Shown here piece by piece: positions 46,752-56,453 of a stretch of 64,000 bases of DNA (positions within the stretch are counted from its first letter, which is position 1; every line of letters starts with the position of its first letter). The position numbers and the translations under genes were made by a program. This DNA is from Sterolibacterium sp. (GTDB lineage: Bacteria > Pseudomonadota > Gammaproteobacteria > Burkholderiales > Rhodocyclaceae), in assembly GCA_028713555.1 (NCBI GenBank), contig JAQTOA010000002.1, positions 124,001 through 188,000 of the forward strand. Reading direction: 5' to 3'. Under the pieces are notes generated by a model. That model worked only from the letters and a program-made list of their open reading frames with translations. It did not search any database and had not been told where the DNA came from.

Positions 46752-47624
46752 CTAGTTGGTTTGCTGAATGCCGGCAATCACCCAGCCGCTGCTGGCATCA
46801 ACGGGACGAGTCAGGTGCCAGACTTCGTCGAAGGCTTCCGGCGCGGTATTGGCGGTTTCGCGGATGCTGCCATAGAAGCGCACGCTAGCGATTTGTCGGG
46901 TGCCTTCGGTGCTCATATCGAGCAGGCCGGCGTTGAGTTGCACTACATCGGTTTGCTGTGCCGCCTTGCCGCGCTCCTGATATTCCAGTTGCACCTCGGC
47001 ATACATTTCAGGCGTGGTGAAAGCGCGGATGTCGTCCATATTACCGGCGTCGTTGGCGGCCTGCAAACGGACGAAATTGAGTTTGGCCTGGCGCAGAAAG
47101 CCTTCGACATCGAAGCCGGCGGGGATGTTGGCGGCATTGGCCGACGTCGACGCGGAGCCGATGGGGGTCACCGATTCAAATTGAGTCGGTTCCAGACGAA
47201 CCGGCGCACGTCCTGCTCCAGCGTACTGCATCGGTTCCGTTGGGGTTGCATTGCGCCGCATCAGCATGCGGATCAAGAAGAATACTGCGCCACCTATCAG
47301 CAGCATCATGAAAAATGAGGACATGCCTTCGCCCATGCCGAAGTGCGAAAACAGTGAGGCGATGCCGATGCCGGCGGCAAGCCCGGCCAGCGGGCCAAGC
47401 CAGCGGCTCATGCCGGAGGGTGCCGGAGCAGGTGTCGGTGCGCCTGGCCGGGGAGTTGCTGCTTGGCTAGGAGCAGGAGCCGCCTGACGCTGCATGACGC
47501 CGCTGTCGCGCTTCATGCCTGACGACATGCCGCCGCCGAAGCGCTTGGCCTCGGCATCAAAGGAAGAGAGGAAGAAGCCAAGCGACATGGCGAGTGTGAT
47601 CAGCGTGATAAATATTCGTTTCAT
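46752..47624 (-). CDS. Tim44-domain membrane protein
   Basis: A 290-residue protein. A signal-like first segment (MKRIFITLITLAMSLGFFLSSF) is followed by a Gly- and Ala-rich region, two hydrophobic helices near residues 80-120 (GPLAGLAAGIGIASLFSHF and FFMMLLIGGAVFFLIRMLM), and a C-terminal Tim44-like domain with FLRQAKLNFVRLQAANDAGNMDDIRAFTTPEMY. It is regularly found between ubiE and ubiJ in betaproteobacteria. The function is unknown; an envelope role is likely. Confidence 0.85.
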   Translation of the reverse strand: MKRIFITLITLAMSLGFFLSSFDAEAKRFGGGMSSGMKRDSGVMQRQAAPAPSQAATPRPGAPTPAPAPSGMSRWLGPLAGLAAGIGIASLFSHFGMGEGMSSFFMMLLIGGAVFFLIRMLMRRNATPTEPMQYAGAGRAPVRLEPTQFESVTPIGSASTSANAANIPAGFDVEGFLRQAKLNFVRLQAANDAGNMDDIRAFTTPEMYAEVQLEYQERGKAAQQTDVVQLNAGLLDMSTEGTRQIASVRFYGSIRETANTAPEAFDEVWHLTRPVDASSGWVIAGIQQTN

Positions 47625-47649
47625 GGGTGCCTCCGAAAGAAAGGTAAGT

Positions 47650-48399
47650 TTAAAGCTTGTAACCGCGGTGCAGGGCGACCACGCCAGCGGTTAAGTTGAA
47701 GTATTCAACACGCGCCAGCCCGGCTTGTTCCATCATGTTCTTGAGGGAATCCTGGTCGGGATGCATGCGGATCGATTCGGCCAGATAGCGATAGCTATCG
47801 GCGTCATTGGTCACCTTGTCGCCCAGCCATGGCAAAAGCTTGAAGGAATAAACATCATAAGCGCCTGCCAGCGGTTGCCAGATCTTCGAAAACTCCAGCA
47901 CCAGCAGGCGCCCACCCGGCTTGAGTACACGCCGCATCTCGGCCAGCGCCCTTTCCTTGTGGGTCATATTGCGCAGCCCAAAGGCGACCGACACGCAATC
48001 GAAGTAATCGCTGGGGAAAGGCAGTTTTTCGGCGTCACACTGCGCCACCGGCATCAGTATGCCTTCATCGAGCAGCCGGTCGCGCCCAACCGTAAGCATG
48101 GCGTTATTGATGTCCGTCAGCCACACCTGTCCACCGGTTTGGTTATATGCCCCCACGCGTTTGGCAAAGGCACGCGACAAGTCGGCGGTGCCGCCGGCCA
48201 CATCGAGCACGCGCTCACCGGTCCTGACGCCGGAAATTTGAATGGCAAAGTGTTTCCATAGCCGGTGCAGGCCCAGCGACATCAGGTCGTTCATTACATC
48301 GTATTTCTGCGCAACCGACGAGAACACGCCCGCGACATGCCGCGCTTTTTCATCTTCCGCGACTTGCTTGAAACCGAAGTGAGTTTGCTTGTCGCTCAT
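47650..48399 (-). CDS. ubiE: Ubiquinone/menaquinone C-methyltransferase UbiE
   Basis: A 249-residue class I methyltransferase: [43 protein letters not shown] at the start, [20 protein letters not shown] as the SAM motif and [20 protein letters not shown] as the quinone-specific motif. It methylates the ring carbon during ubiquinone synthesis. It follows the DUF971 gene by two bases and leads to the Tim44 and ubiJ genes. Confidence 0.96.
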   Translation of the reverse strand: MSDKQTHFGFKQVAEDEKARHVAGVFSSVAQKYDVMNDLMSLGLHRLWKHFAIQISGVRTGERVLDVAGGTADLSRAFAKRVGAYNQTGGQVWLTDINNAMLTVGRDRLLDEGILMPVAQCDAEKLPFPSDYFDCVSVAFGLRNMTHKERALAEMRRVLKPGGRLLVLEFSKIWQPLAGAYDVYSFKLLPWLGDKVTNDADSYRYLAESIRMHPDQDSLKNMMEQAGLARVEYFNLTAGVVALHRGYKL

Positions 48400-48401
48400 G
48401 T

Positions 48402-48830
48402 TCAGTGGCGTCCGCAGCCACCGCCTGTTTTCGTAGCGGGTGGTAAGGTGGAACTGTCTACATCCCGGCTAGCGCCGACGGCTTCGATACGCGCCAGGTA
48501 AGCCTGCCAAAGTTTGTCCTGGTTTTCGCCCAGATTGTAGAGCAGATCCCAAGAATACAGACCGGTGTCGTGGCCGTCGGAAAAGTTCAGTTTCACAGCG
48601 TAATTGCCGACCGGTTCGATATTGACGATCTCAACATTGCGTTTGCCTGTTTGCAGGGTCTCCTGACCCGGTCCGTGGCCGCGTACTTCCGCCGATGGAC
48701 TGAAAACGCGCAACAGTTCATGGCTAAGCGTGAAACTCTTGCCGTCAGCGAAAGTAATTTCGATCTGATGCGATTTCTGGTGTAACTTAATTTCGGTGGG
48801 AGTTGGGGTATGTTTGTCGAGACCTGCCAT
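48402..48830 (-). CDS. DUF971 protein
   Basis: A 142-residue protein of the DUF971 family, similar to the N-terminal zinc domain of gamma-butyrobetaine hydroxylases. Features are [75 protein letters not shown] and a C-terminal GGGCGRH. DUF971 proteins have been linked with iron-sulfur or metal handling, but the role is not established. It stands upstream of ubiE as in related genomes. Confidence 0.87.
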   Translation of the reverse strand: MAGLDKHTPTPTEIKLHQKSHQIEITFADGKSFTLSHELLRVFSPSAEVRGHGPGQETLQTGKRNVEIVNIEPVGNYAVKLNFSDGHDTGLYSWDLLYNLGENQDKLWQAYLARIEAVGASRDVDSSTLPPATKTGGGCGRH

Positions 48831-48904
48831 TTTGGCTACCTGATTCTATAGAGCGGATTATCATAACGCAGAACCCATAGCAGGGCGATATTATCTGGTG
48901 CCCG

Positions 48905-48922
48905 CTGTAATCAAACTGTCAC
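48905..48922 (+). promoter_or_regulatory. Pho box upstream of phoB
   Basis: CTGTAAT, four bases, CTGTCAC gives the two seven-base direct repeats, 11 bases apart, that PhoB dimers bind. It lies 45 bases ahead of the phoB start, in a place that fits activation of phoB-phoR by its own product. A TACACT near 48933 could serve as -10. Confidence 0.7.
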
Positions 48923-48967
48923 TATGGTGAAATACACTGCGATTATTGAAATAAACAAATTCGGACT

Positions 48968-49669
48968 ATGGCAGCCAATATTCTGGTAGTGGAAGACGAA
49001 CCGGCAATCCAGGCGCTTATCAGCACCAATCTGAAGCGCGCCGGTCACATTGTCTTGATGGCGGTCGATGCCGAAAGCGCGCTGCAACAAGTGAAACAGA
49101 CGCTGCCCGATTTGATTCTGCTCGACTGGATGTTGCCGGGCATGAGCGGCATCGAGTTGGCATGTCGGTTGCGCGCCGAGGAAAGAACACGGCTGGTGCC
49201 GATCATCATTCTCACCGCACGAAGCGACGAGCACGATAAGCTGCTCGGCCTGGAGACCGGCGCGGATGACTATATCACCAAACCTTTTTCGCCGCGCGAA
49301 CTGGTCGCCCGCATCAAGGCCGTGCTGCGCCGGCGCACCCCCCAGATTACGGAGGATGTCGCCGAGATCGGTGGCTTGCGCCTCGATCCTGCGACTCACT
49401 GTGTTACCGTTGGCGACCAACCGGTCAAGATTGGTCCCACCGAATTTCGCTTGCTGCATTTCTTGCTTACCCATACGGAACGCGTGCATAGCCGCACCCA
49501 GTTACTCGATCAAGTCTGGGGCGATCACGTATTTGTCGAGGAGCGGACTGTCGATGTACATATTCGCCGCCTGCGCGCCGCCTTGGAAGCCAGCGGCCGG
49601 GATACGCTGATCCAGACTGTGCGGGGGACTGGCTACCGTCTTTCGGCAGCCCTGACCGCCACAGACTGA
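48968..49669 (+). CDS. phoB: Phosphate regulon response regulator PhoB
   Basis: A 233-residue OmpR-type regulator. The receiver has ILVVEDEPAIQALI and the phosphorylated Asp in LILLDWMLPGMSGIEL near residue 53, with a Lys in DYITKPFSPRELVARIKAVLRRR. The C-terminal winged helix ends VDVHIRRLRAALEASGRDTLIQTVRGTGYRLS. It controls phosphate-starvation genes. phoR follows by 12 bases. Confidence 0.94.
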   Translation: MAANILVVEDEPAIQALISTNLKRAGHIVLMAVDAESALQQVKQTLPDLILLDWMLPGMSGIELACRLRAEERTRLVPIIILTARSDEHDKLLGLETGADDYITKPFSPRELVARIKAVLRRRTPQITEDVAEIGGLRLDPATHCVTVGDQPVKIGPTEFRLLHFLLTHTERVHSRTQLLDQVWGDHVFVEERTVDVHIRRLRAALEASGRDTLIQTVRGTGYRLSAALTATD

Positions 49670-49681
49670 AGGGAACTTGTC

Positions 49682-51046
49682 GTGAACCAGTTCTGGCTGG
49701 AAGTGATCGGCGTCACGGTAATCGCCGGGGTCGCTGCACTGCTGGCGGGATTGCTCCTAGAACCCATTTGGGCTCTTGGCATCGTGGCGGCAGTGTATTT
49801 ATTATTTGCAATGCATCACTTGAGGCAGTTGTCGCGGCTGATGAACTGGTTGGCGCAGCCGCTTGGTACCCTGCTGCCCGCTGGCGGCGGTGCCTGGGAA
49901 GTGGTGTTTGCCGCTTTGCATCGCCGTGCCCGGGTGGCGGCCGAAGAACGCAGGCAGTTGAGTCTTGCTCTGAACCGCTTGCTGCGCGCAGGTCAGGCAT
50001 TACCTGACGGTGTCGTTATCCTCGATACGAACTTTATCATCGAGTGGCTTAACCCCATGGCAGAGGGACATCTTGGACTCAGTTCAGCCATGGACATTGG
50101 CAGTCCCATCACCAATTTGCTGCGTGAACCAGGCTTCATCGAATATATTGCTGCCGCCCAGTTTGCCGAGCCGCTGGCACTGCATCCGCTGCGCAACCCG
50201 GGACACACCCTGGCGTTGCAGATCGTGCCTTATGGCGCGCAAAAGTTGTTGCTGACGCGCGATATCACTCATCAAATCAAGCTCGAAACCATGCGCCGCG
50301 ATTTTGTCGCCAACGTCTCGCATGAACTGAAAACGCCATTGACCGTAGTCAGCGGTTTTCTTGAAACCTCGCTGGATAGCCTGCGAGAATCGTCCGTCGA
50401 GGAGGTGGCGCGTTTCCTGACGCTGGCGAGCGAGCAGGCTCTGCGCATGCAGCGACTGGTTGAGGATCTGCTGGCCTTGTCGGCGCTGGAGACGGGAAGT
50501 CCACCGCCCTCGGAGGAACGGGTCGGACTGGACGAACTGCTTGCCGAAGTCGCCGCAGAAGCGCGTGCGCTGTCGAATGGACATCACCAGATCGAGGTGG
50601 CATCGACGACAGGAATCAGCCTGCTCGGCAGCCGCAGCGAACTGCGCAGTGCCTTGAGTAATCTGGTCAGCAACGCCGTGCGCTATACGCCCGAGGGCGG
50701 CAAGGTACGCATTGCCTGGGAACCAACAGCGGATGGGGGCGGCAAAATCAGCGTCAGCGACAATGGCATTGGCATCGAAAGCCAGCATATCCCCCGCCTT
50801 ACAGAGCGTTTTTACCGCATCGATCGCGGCCGCTCAAGAGAATCCGGTGGCACCGGTCTCGGGCTGGCTATCGTCAAACATGTCCTGACGCGACACCAGG
50901 CGGTGCTGGAAATTTCCAGTCAGCTAGGCGGCGGAAGTACTTTCAGCGCCTGCTTCCCGTCACACCGCATAGTAGAAACGCAGGGGCAGAGATTGGGTGG
51001 CAATCGTCAAGTTGATCAAGGCATGACTCATGAATTTCCGGCTTGA
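49682..51046 (+). CDS. phoR: Phosphate regulon sensor histidine kinase PhoR
   Basis: A 454-residue sensor starting at GTG 49682. Two hydrophobic helices at the N-terminus (VIGVTVIAGVAALLAGLLL and ALGIVAAVYLLFAM), a PAS-like region (VVILDTNFIIEWLNPMAEGHLGL), the phosphoacceptor DFVANVSHELKTPLTVVSGFLE near residue 213, and the ATPase boxes SNAVRYTPEGGKVRI, SDNGIGI and GGTGLGLAIVKHVL. This is the PhoR plan. It overlaps the convergent HIT gene by 19 bases. pst and phoU genes are not in the window. Confidence 0.94.
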   Translation: MNQFWLEVIGVTVIAGVAALLAGLLLEPIWALGIVAAVYLLFAMHHLRQLSRLMNWLAQPLGTLLPAGGGAWEVVFAALHRRARVAAEERRQLSLALNRLLRAGQALPDGVVILDTNFIIEWLNPMAEGHLGLSSAMDIGSPITNLLREPGFIEYIAAAQFAEPLALHPLRNPGHTLALQIVPYGAQKLLLTRDITHQIKLETMRRDFVANVSHELKTPLTVVSGFLETSLDSLRESSVEEVARFLTLASEQALRMQRLVEDLLALSALETGSPPPSEERVGLDELLAEVAAEARALSNGHHQIEVASTTGISLLGSRSELRSALSNLVSNAVRYTPEGGKVRIAWEPTADGGGKISVSDNGIGIESQHIPRLTERFYRIDRGRSRESGGTGLGLAIVKHVLTRHQAVLEISSQLGGGSTFSACFPSHRIVETQGQRLGGNRQVDQGMTHEFPA

Positions 51047-51483
51047 TCAGCAGAAAACGCCGAGTTGATCGCCTCATGCAGTGCCAAGTCATCAAAGATG
51101 GGTTGAGCGCTCGCCGGACCGCGACGGCGTTTTTTCCCTGCCCAGATCGGCGCAGGAAAGTGGGGGTCGTCGTCGAAACGCGGAATCACGTGCCAATGCA
51201 AATGGGGCACGACGTTGCCGAGACTGGCAAGATTGATTTTTTCCGGTTTGTATAGCGCACGCAGCGCGGATTCAGTAGCGAATACCACAGCCATCAAGTG
51301 CCGCCGGTCGGCACTCGTGAGATCGCTCATTTCGCGCACATGCTCACGCCAAATGACCCGGCAAAAGCCCGGGTAATCCGTGCCCTCCGCGCCACCCACA
51401 CGGACGACGCGACACCGCGCATCCTTCCAGAGGATATCGCCGCCCGCTGGCTGACACAGTCCGCATTTTTGGTCAGAACTGAT
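51028..51483 (-). CDS. HIT-family nucleotide hydrolase without a canonical start codon
   Basis: The core has YPGFCRVIWREHVREMSDLT and the histidine triad HLHWHVIPRFDDDPHFPAPIW, as in HIT proteins of betaproteobacteria. The ORF track starts at GTG 51399. Reading upstream in frame gives SSDQKCGLCQPAGGDILWKDARCRVVRVGG, clearly the missing N-terminus with its Cys pair. That extension begins after a TAA at 51489-51487, and the only codon at a suitable distance (seven bases) from the GGAG at 51494-51491 is ATC at 51483. I annotate from that codon (about 151 residues) while noting that translation might begin at GTG 51399 or that an ATG was altered. Substrate unknown; HIT enzymes cleave AMP from nucleotides. 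Confidence 0.78.
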   Translation of the reverse strand: MSSDQKCGLCQPAGGDILWKDARCRVVRVGGAEGTDYPGFCRVIWREHVREMSDLTSADRRHLMAVVFATESALRALYKPEKINLASLGNVVPHLHWHVIPRFDDDPHFPAPIWAGKKRRRGPASAQPIFDDLALHEAINSAFSADQAGNS

Positions 51484-51558
51484 GAGTTATCTCCAAAAGT
51501 CATTCAAGGCACTATAGCTGAAATACACACGGCCGATGGTATGGCGGTATTCTGAATT

Positions 51559-52503
51559 CTAGGGGGAGGTACGGCGTTCGCCCAGCAGTGCCGCGCGCGT
51601 AACCGGGCTTTGGAGCTGGGACAGCCACCATTGCAGCGCGCGCCCCAAGCCGGACTTGCCGCTCCTGCGACAGGCGTAACTGACCTGAATCAGCTGCTCC
51701 ACCCGTTCCACTCGCTTGACTACCAGCCTTCCAGTATTGATATAGGGCTGTGCCAGGCAGGTCGGCAAAAAGCCGGCACCCAGCCCTCTGATCTGAGCAT
51801 CTAGTTTGGTAGGCATGTCGGTCACGGTTAGCACGTCTTGCCCTGGCAACAGACCGACGGAGATTCCGCTGCCGCGCTGCGCAGAATCGGCGACCGCCAC
51901 TGCCCGATGACCGCGGATGAGCTCATCGCTCAATGGCTCGGGCATCTGCGCCAGCGGATGGTGGGGCGCCACCGCAAAAACAAAGCGCACGCTGCCCAAC
52001 GGCTCCCGCTGCAGGCCAGACGTGGTGGTGTTGGCCACCACCACGCCAAGCGCCAGATCTGCCTGGCCGGAGGTCAGCGCTTCAAGCGTGCCAGACAAGG
52101 TTTCGGCGCGCAACTTAAGTCGTGTGGGCGGATTCAGCGCGAAAAAGTCCCCGCACAGCTCCATTACGGTGGTGCGGTCGATTATGCTGTCCACCGCAAT
52201 CGTCAGTTGTGGCTCCCAGCCAGTGGCCACGCGTTTGACACGGTTAGCCACAGCATCAATGTCGGCGAGCAGGCGCACGCCCTCACGCAGGAGTTCGGCC
52301 CCGGCCTCAGTCAGGCGTGCTTGGCGCGAGCTGCGGTCGAACAACAAAACGTCCAGCGCATCCTCCATCTGACGCACACGATAGGTAAGAGCACTGGGCA
52401 CCATGTTGCTGGCGCGAGCTGCCGCAGCAAAACTGCCGGTACTGGCGATGGTCTGCAACATGGCCAGGGCGTCGGGGGTCAAGACATCGCGCGGGGTATT
52501 CAT
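51559..52503 (-). CDS. LysR-family transcriptional regulator
   Basis: A 314-residue regulator. The winged helix is ALAMLQTIASTGSFAAAARASNMVPSALTYRVRQMEDALDVLLFDRS; the rest is a type-2 periplasmic-binding-like effector domain. I use ATG 52503 because TAGG is six bases ahead of it and directly abuts the earlier ATG at 52509. It diverges from the pirin and flavodoxin genes, and it likely controls them as many LysR proteins do. The effector is unknown. Confidence 0.9.
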   Translation of the reverse strand: MNTPRDVLTPDALAMLQTIASTGSFAAAARASNMVPSALTYRVRQMEDALDVLLFDRSSRQARLTEAGAELLREGVRLLADIDAVANRVKRVATGWEPQLTIAVDSIIDRTTVMELCGDFFALNPPTRLKLRAETLSGTLEALTSGQADLALGVVVANTTTSGLQREPLGSVRFVFAVAPHHPLAQMPEPLSDELIRGHRAVAVADSAQRGSGISVGLLPGQDVLTVTDMPTKLDAQIRGLGAGFLPTCLAQPYINTGRLVVKRVERVEQLIQVSYACRRSGKSGLGRALQWWLSQLQSPVTRAALLGERRTSP

Positions 52504-52609
52504 AAGCATCCTACAAGTTCAATTATTTTGAATGATGCCATCAAATTGCCAGTTCCTGGAAGGAAAAGGAAAGGCCCACACTTCACTCCATCGAAAAGGA
52601 GTTCCATTC

Positions 52610-53311
52610 ATGTTCAATGTTCGCAAATCTCAAGACCGCGGCTACGCCGACCACGGCTGGCTCAAGAGTTACCACTCATTCTCATTCGCTGGCTATTACG
52701 ACCCGGCCCACATGGGCTGGGGCAACCTGCGGGTGATCAACGAAGACCTGATCGCCCCGGATACCGGCTTTGGCAAGCACAGTCACCGCGATATGGAAAT
52801 CATCAGCTATGTGCTGTCGGGTGAACTGGCGCACCAGGACAGCATAGGCAACGTCAAGGGCATTCCGCCGGGCGAGGTGCAGCGCATGAGCGCCGGCAGC
52901 GGCGTGGCGCACAGTGAGTTCAATTATGCCAAGGATCAGACCACACACCTTCTGCAGATCTGGATAAAGCCGAATGCGACTGGAATCGCACCGAGCTATG
53001 AGCAAAAAACCATTCCCGCCGAACGGAAACGAGGCACCCTGTGCTTGGTCGCCTCGCCCAATGGGGCGCAGGATTCAGTCACCATCCATGCGGATGCGAC
53101 GCTATACGCCGGCCTGTTCGACGCAGACGAGAGCGCAGAGCTGGCGCTTGACCCGAAGCGCAAGGCTTACGTGCATCTGGTACGTGGCGCTCTGGAAGTC
53201 AATGGCCAACACATCAGCACGGGTGACGCCGTGTTGCTGAAAGACGAAAATCGAATCACTTTAGCCAACGGCCGCGATGCCGAGGTGCTGGTGTTTGATC
53301 TGGTAGCATGA
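52610..53311 (+). CDS. Pirin family protein
   Basis: A 233-residue bicupin starting MFNVRKSQDRGYADHGWLKSYHSFSFAGYYDPAHMGWGNLRVINED. The metal ligands are in GFGKHSHRDMEIISYVLSGELAHQDS, with HSEFNY later. Some pirins have quercetinase activity; others act as redox sensors. ATG 52610 with AAAAGGAG ahead is the start; the ORF track is 26 codons too long. The flavodoxin gene follows by 19 bases. Confidence 0.93.
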   Translation: MFNVRKSQDRGYADHGWLKSYHSFSFAGYYDPAHMGWGNLRVINEDLIAPDTGFGKHSHRDMEIISYVLSGELAHQDSIGNVKGIPPGEVQRMSAGSGVAHSEFNYAKDQTTHLLQIWIKPNATGIAPSYEQKTIPAERKRGTLCLVASPNGAQDSVTIHADATLYAGLFDADESAELALDPKRKAYVHLVRGALEVNGQHISTGDAVLLKDENRITLANGRDAEVLVFDLVA

Positions 53312-53330
53312 TTTTTTCAAGGAGAAAGAA

Positions 53331-53885
53331 ATGGCAAAAGTAGCAGTGGTTTATCACTCTGGTTATGGTCATACCCAGCGCATGGCTCAAGCAGTCGCCG
53401 AAGACGCGAACGCTACGCTCATCGCCATCGACGCCGAAGGCAATCTGCCTGAAGGCGGCTGGGATGCGTTGAATGCGGCCGATGCCATTATCATGGGCAG
53501 TCCGACCTATATGGGTACCGTGAGCTGGCAGTTCAAGAAGTTTGCCGATGCGTCTTCCAAGCCTTGGTCGACGCAGCAATGGAAAGACAAGGTATTCGCC
53601 GGTTTCACCAATAGCGCCACGATGAATGGGGACAAACTATCTACGCTGCACTACCTGTTCACACTGGCTATGCAGCATGGCGGCATTTGGGTGGGAACCG
53701 GCCTGATGCCCAGCAACGCCAAGGCGGCGCAGCGTAATGACATTAATTACGTGGGTTCCTTCGCTGGCGCCATGGCGCAATCCCCGTCTGACAGCAGCCC
53801 AGCCGAGATGCTGCCCGGCGACCTTGAAACTGCCAGGCTGTTCGGTAAGCGCGTAGCGGAAGTGGCCGCCAAATTCAAGGGCTGA
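53331..53885 (+). CDS. Flavodoxin-like NAD(P)H:quinone oxidoreductase
   Basis: A 184-residue flavodoxin-fold protein. The FMN phosphate-binding loop is VVYHSGYGHTQRMAQAVAE; IIMGSPTYMGTVSWQFKKF and FTNSATMNGDKLSTLHYLFTLAMQHGGIWVG are the other FMN contacts. It is similar to WrbA-type quinone reductases. Grouped with pirin under the divergent LysR gene, it probably belongs to an aromatic or quinone stress response. AAGGAGAAAGAA precedes the start. Confidence 0.9.
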   Translation: MAKVAVVYHSGYGHTQRMAQAVAEDANATLIAIDAEGNLPEGGWDALNAADAIIMGSPTYMGTVSWQFKKFADASSKPWSTQQWKDKVFAGFTNSATMNGDKLSTLHYLFTLAMQHGGIWVGTGLMPSNAKAAQRNDINYVGSFAGAMAQSPSDSSPAEMLPGDLETARLFGKRVAEVAAKFKG

Positions 53886-53914
53886 CTTAGGGTGTATGGC
53901 ACGAAGCAATGCGC

Positions 53915-55717
53915 CTAAGACTTGCCCACCTCAACCTGGGTATCAACTTTTTGGCGCAGGCGGATATGCAGTTCGCGTAGCTGCTTCTCGTCGACCTCTG
54001 AAGGCGCGTCGGTCAGCAGACACTGAGCACGCTGGGTCTTGGGGAAGGCGATGACATCGCGGATCGACTCGGCGCCGGTCATCATGGTGACAATCCGATC
54101 GAGGCCGAACGCCAAGCCGCCGTGGGGAGGGGCGCCGTACTTGAGGGCATCGAGCAGAAAGCCGAACTTCAGCTGGGCTTCCTCCGCACCGATGCCGAGA
54201 GCACGGAAAACCTTGCTCTGCACTTCCTCGCGGTGTATCCGCACTGAGCCACCGCCGATCTCCCAACCATTCAGCGCCAGGTCATAGGCCTTGGCCAGGC
54301 AGGCCCCCGGGGCGGACTCGAGCAAGTCCTCGTGACCGTCCTTTGGGCTGGTAAAGGGATGGTGACAGGCCGACCAGCGATGATTTTCCTCGTCGAATTC
54401 GAACATCGGGAAATCGACTACCCACAACGGACGCCAGGCTTCGCCGGTAAGGAATTTCTTTTCATGGCCGATTTTCACGCGCAACGCGCCAAGCGCATCG
54501 TTAACCACTTTGGCTGTGCCGGCGCCGAAGAAAATCAGGTCACCGGACTGGGCGCCGGTGTCCTTGATGATGGCTTTCAACGCAGCTTCGTGCAGGTTCT
54601 TGACAATCGGCGACTGCAGGCCGCTTTCGTTCGGCTGGCTGGCGTCATTCACCTTGATGTAGGCCAAGCCTTTGGCGCCGTAAATTTTGGCGAACTCGGA
54701 ATAGCCGTCGATTTCCCCCCGGGTCAGAGTTGCACCACCGGGAATGCGCAGGCCAGCGACGCGACCGCCGGCTTCGTTGGCCGGGCCACTAAATACCTTG
54801 AAAGCGACGTCCTTGACGGCGTCGGTGAGTTCGGTCAGTTCGAGGGTCACGCGCAAGTCGGGCTTGTCGGAGCCGAAACGTCGCATGGCTTCGGCATAAG
54901 TCATGCGCGGAAACGGATCGGGCAGATCGACGGCCAGCGTTTCCTTGAATACGCTACGGATCATGCCTTCCATCAAGCCGGTAATCTGCGTCTCGTCGAG
55001 GAAGGAAGTCTCCACATCAATCTGGGTGAATTCCGGCTGCCGGTCGGCGCGCAAATCCTCGTCGCGGAAGCATTTGACGATCTGGTAATACCGGTCGAAG
55101 CCGGCCACCATCAGCAGCTGCTTGAACAATTGCGGCGATTGCGGCAGGGCGAAAAAATGGCCGGGGTGGACGCGTGAAGGCACCAGGTAGTCGCGCGCAC
55201 CTTCGGGCGTGCTCTTGCCCAGCATCGGCGTTTCGATGTCGATGAAGCCGTTGGCATCGAGGTAACGGCGGGTGGCCATGGTGGTCTTGTAGCGCAGCAT
55301 CAGGTTCTTCTGCATCTGCGGACGGCGCAGGTCGATCACCCGATTGGTCAGGCGCACGGTCTCGGAGAGGTTTTCCTCATCGAGCTGGAAGGGCGGCGTT
55401 ACCGCCGTGTTAAGCACTTCGAGGTCGTGGCAGAGGATTTCTATTTCGCCGGAGGCGAGGTTGGGATTCACGGTGCCGGCGGGACGCCGACGCACCTTAC
55501 CGGTGATTTTCAGGACGAATTCGTTGCGGACATTCTCGGCGCGGGAAAACATTTCGGCGCGGTCCGGGTCGCAAACGATTTGAGCCAGCCCTTCGCGGTC
55601 GCGAAGGTCGATGAAAATGACACCGCCATGATCGCGGCGGCGATGATTCCAGCCACAGAGAGTGACGATCTGGTCGACATGGCTGGCATTGACCTGGCCG
55701 CAGTAATGAGTTCGCAT
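53915..55717 (-). CDS. aspS: Aspartyl-tRNA synthetase
   Basis: A 600-residue class II synthetase. The anticodon-binding OB fold is at the start ([32 protein letters not shown]). The catalytic core has [45 protein letters not shown] and, at the end, [24 protein letters not shown] insertion domain lies between. This is the bacterial long type. Order fmdB, DUF502, aspS is standard in betaproteobacteria. Whether it also charges tRNA-Asn cannot be read from sequence alone. Confidence 0.97.
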   Translation of the reverse strand: MRTHYCGQVNASHVDQIVTLCGWNHRRRDHGGVIFIDLRDREGLAQIVCDPDRAEMFSRAENVRNEFVLKITGKVRRRPAGTVNPNLASGEIEILCHDLEVLNTAVTPPFQLDEENLSETVRLTNRVIDLRRPQMQKNLMLRYKTTMATRRYLDANGFIDIETPMLGKSTPEGARDYLVPSRVHPGHFFALPQSPQLFKQLLMVAGFDRYYQIVKCFRDEDLRADRQPEFTQIDVETSFLDETQITGLMEGMIRSVFKETLAVDLPDPFPRMTYAEAMRRFGSDKPDLRVTLELTELTDAVKDVAFKVFSGPANEAGGRVAGLRIPGGATLTRGEIDGYSEFAKIYGAKGLAYIKVNDASQPNESGLQSPIVKNLHEAALKAIIKDTGAQSGDLIFFGAGTAKVVNDALGALRVKIGHEKKFLTGEAWRPLWVVDFPMFEFDEENHRWSACHHPFTSPKDGHEDLLESAPGACLAKAYDLALNGWEIGGGSVRIHREEVQSKVFRALGIGAEEAQLKFGFLLDALKYGAPPHGGLAFGLDRIVTMMTGAESIRDVIAFPKTQRAQCLLTDAPSEVDEKQLRELHIRLRQKVDTQVEVGKS

Positions 55718-55776
55718 GTTTCCTGTTTCCGATTATATGTAGGGGTGCCGCCTGGAAGGCGAGGTGAGTTTAAGAC

Positions 55777-56409
55777 CTAAGGATTCTGGGCATGATTCAC
55801 CAGCTTGGCAGAAGAATGCCGCATGGGTGGCGCGACCACGCCCATCGAAATGATGTATTTGAGGGCTTCGTCGACGCTCATATCCAGTTCGATAACGTCC
55901 TCGCGCGGCATCATCAGGAAAAAGCCAGATGTCGGGTTGGGCGTGGTGGGCACATACACGCTGACATAATCCCCCCTGAGATGCTGCATGACATCGCCGC
56001 CAGGCAGGCCGGTCATGAAGGCGATGGTCCAACTGCCGGGCCGTGGATACTCCACCAGCAATGCCTTACGAAAAGCGTCTCCAGAGGACGAGAAAAGCGT
56101 ATCGGAAACTTGTTTGACGCTGTAATACACCGACTTCACCACCGGAATGCGCGACAGCACGCCTTCCCAGAAGCGCACCAAGCGTTGGCCGATGATGTTG
56201 GCGGTAATGAGGCCGGTAACAAACACCACCAGCAAGGTCAGAATCGCGCCTATCCCAGGGAGATAGAAACCCAGCAAGGTTTCTGGACGAATCGACGTCG
56301 GCAACAACAGCAGTGACTGATCCATGGTACGAACAATTAAAGCCAGTACCCAAGCGGTGATCGCCAACGGGACCCAGATCAGTAAGCCGGTGATGAAGTA
56401 TTTTTTCAT
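55777..56409 (-). CDS. DUF502 membrane protein
   Basis: A 210-residue protein with two membrane helices (YFITGLLIWVPLAITAWVLALIV and AILTLLVVFVTGLITANIIGQ) and the DUF502 middle part GVLSRIPVVKSVYYSVKQVSDTLFSSSGDAFRKALLVEYPRPGSWTIAFMTG. The function is unknown. It sits between fmdB and aspS. Confidence 0.92.
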   Translation of the reverse strand: MKKYFITGLLIWVPLAITAWVLALIVRTMDQSLLLLPTSIRPETLLGFYLPGIGAILTLLVVFVTGLITANIIGQRLVRFWEGVLSRIPVVKSVYYSVKQVSDTLFSSSGDAFRKALLVEYPRPGSWTIAFMTGLPGGDVMQHLRGDYVSVYVPTTPNPTSGFFLMMPREDVIELDMSVDEALKYIISMGVVAPPMRHSSAKLVNHAQNP

Positions 56410-56453
56410 CAGTTACCCTGGCAGACAGGGGGGGGGCCTCGCACCTTGGACTC

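Noticed and set aside
51838-52824. 328-residue plus-strand ORF across the LysR gene and pirin start
   Set aside because: It is antisense to LysR and out of frame with pirin, both of which have clear motifs.
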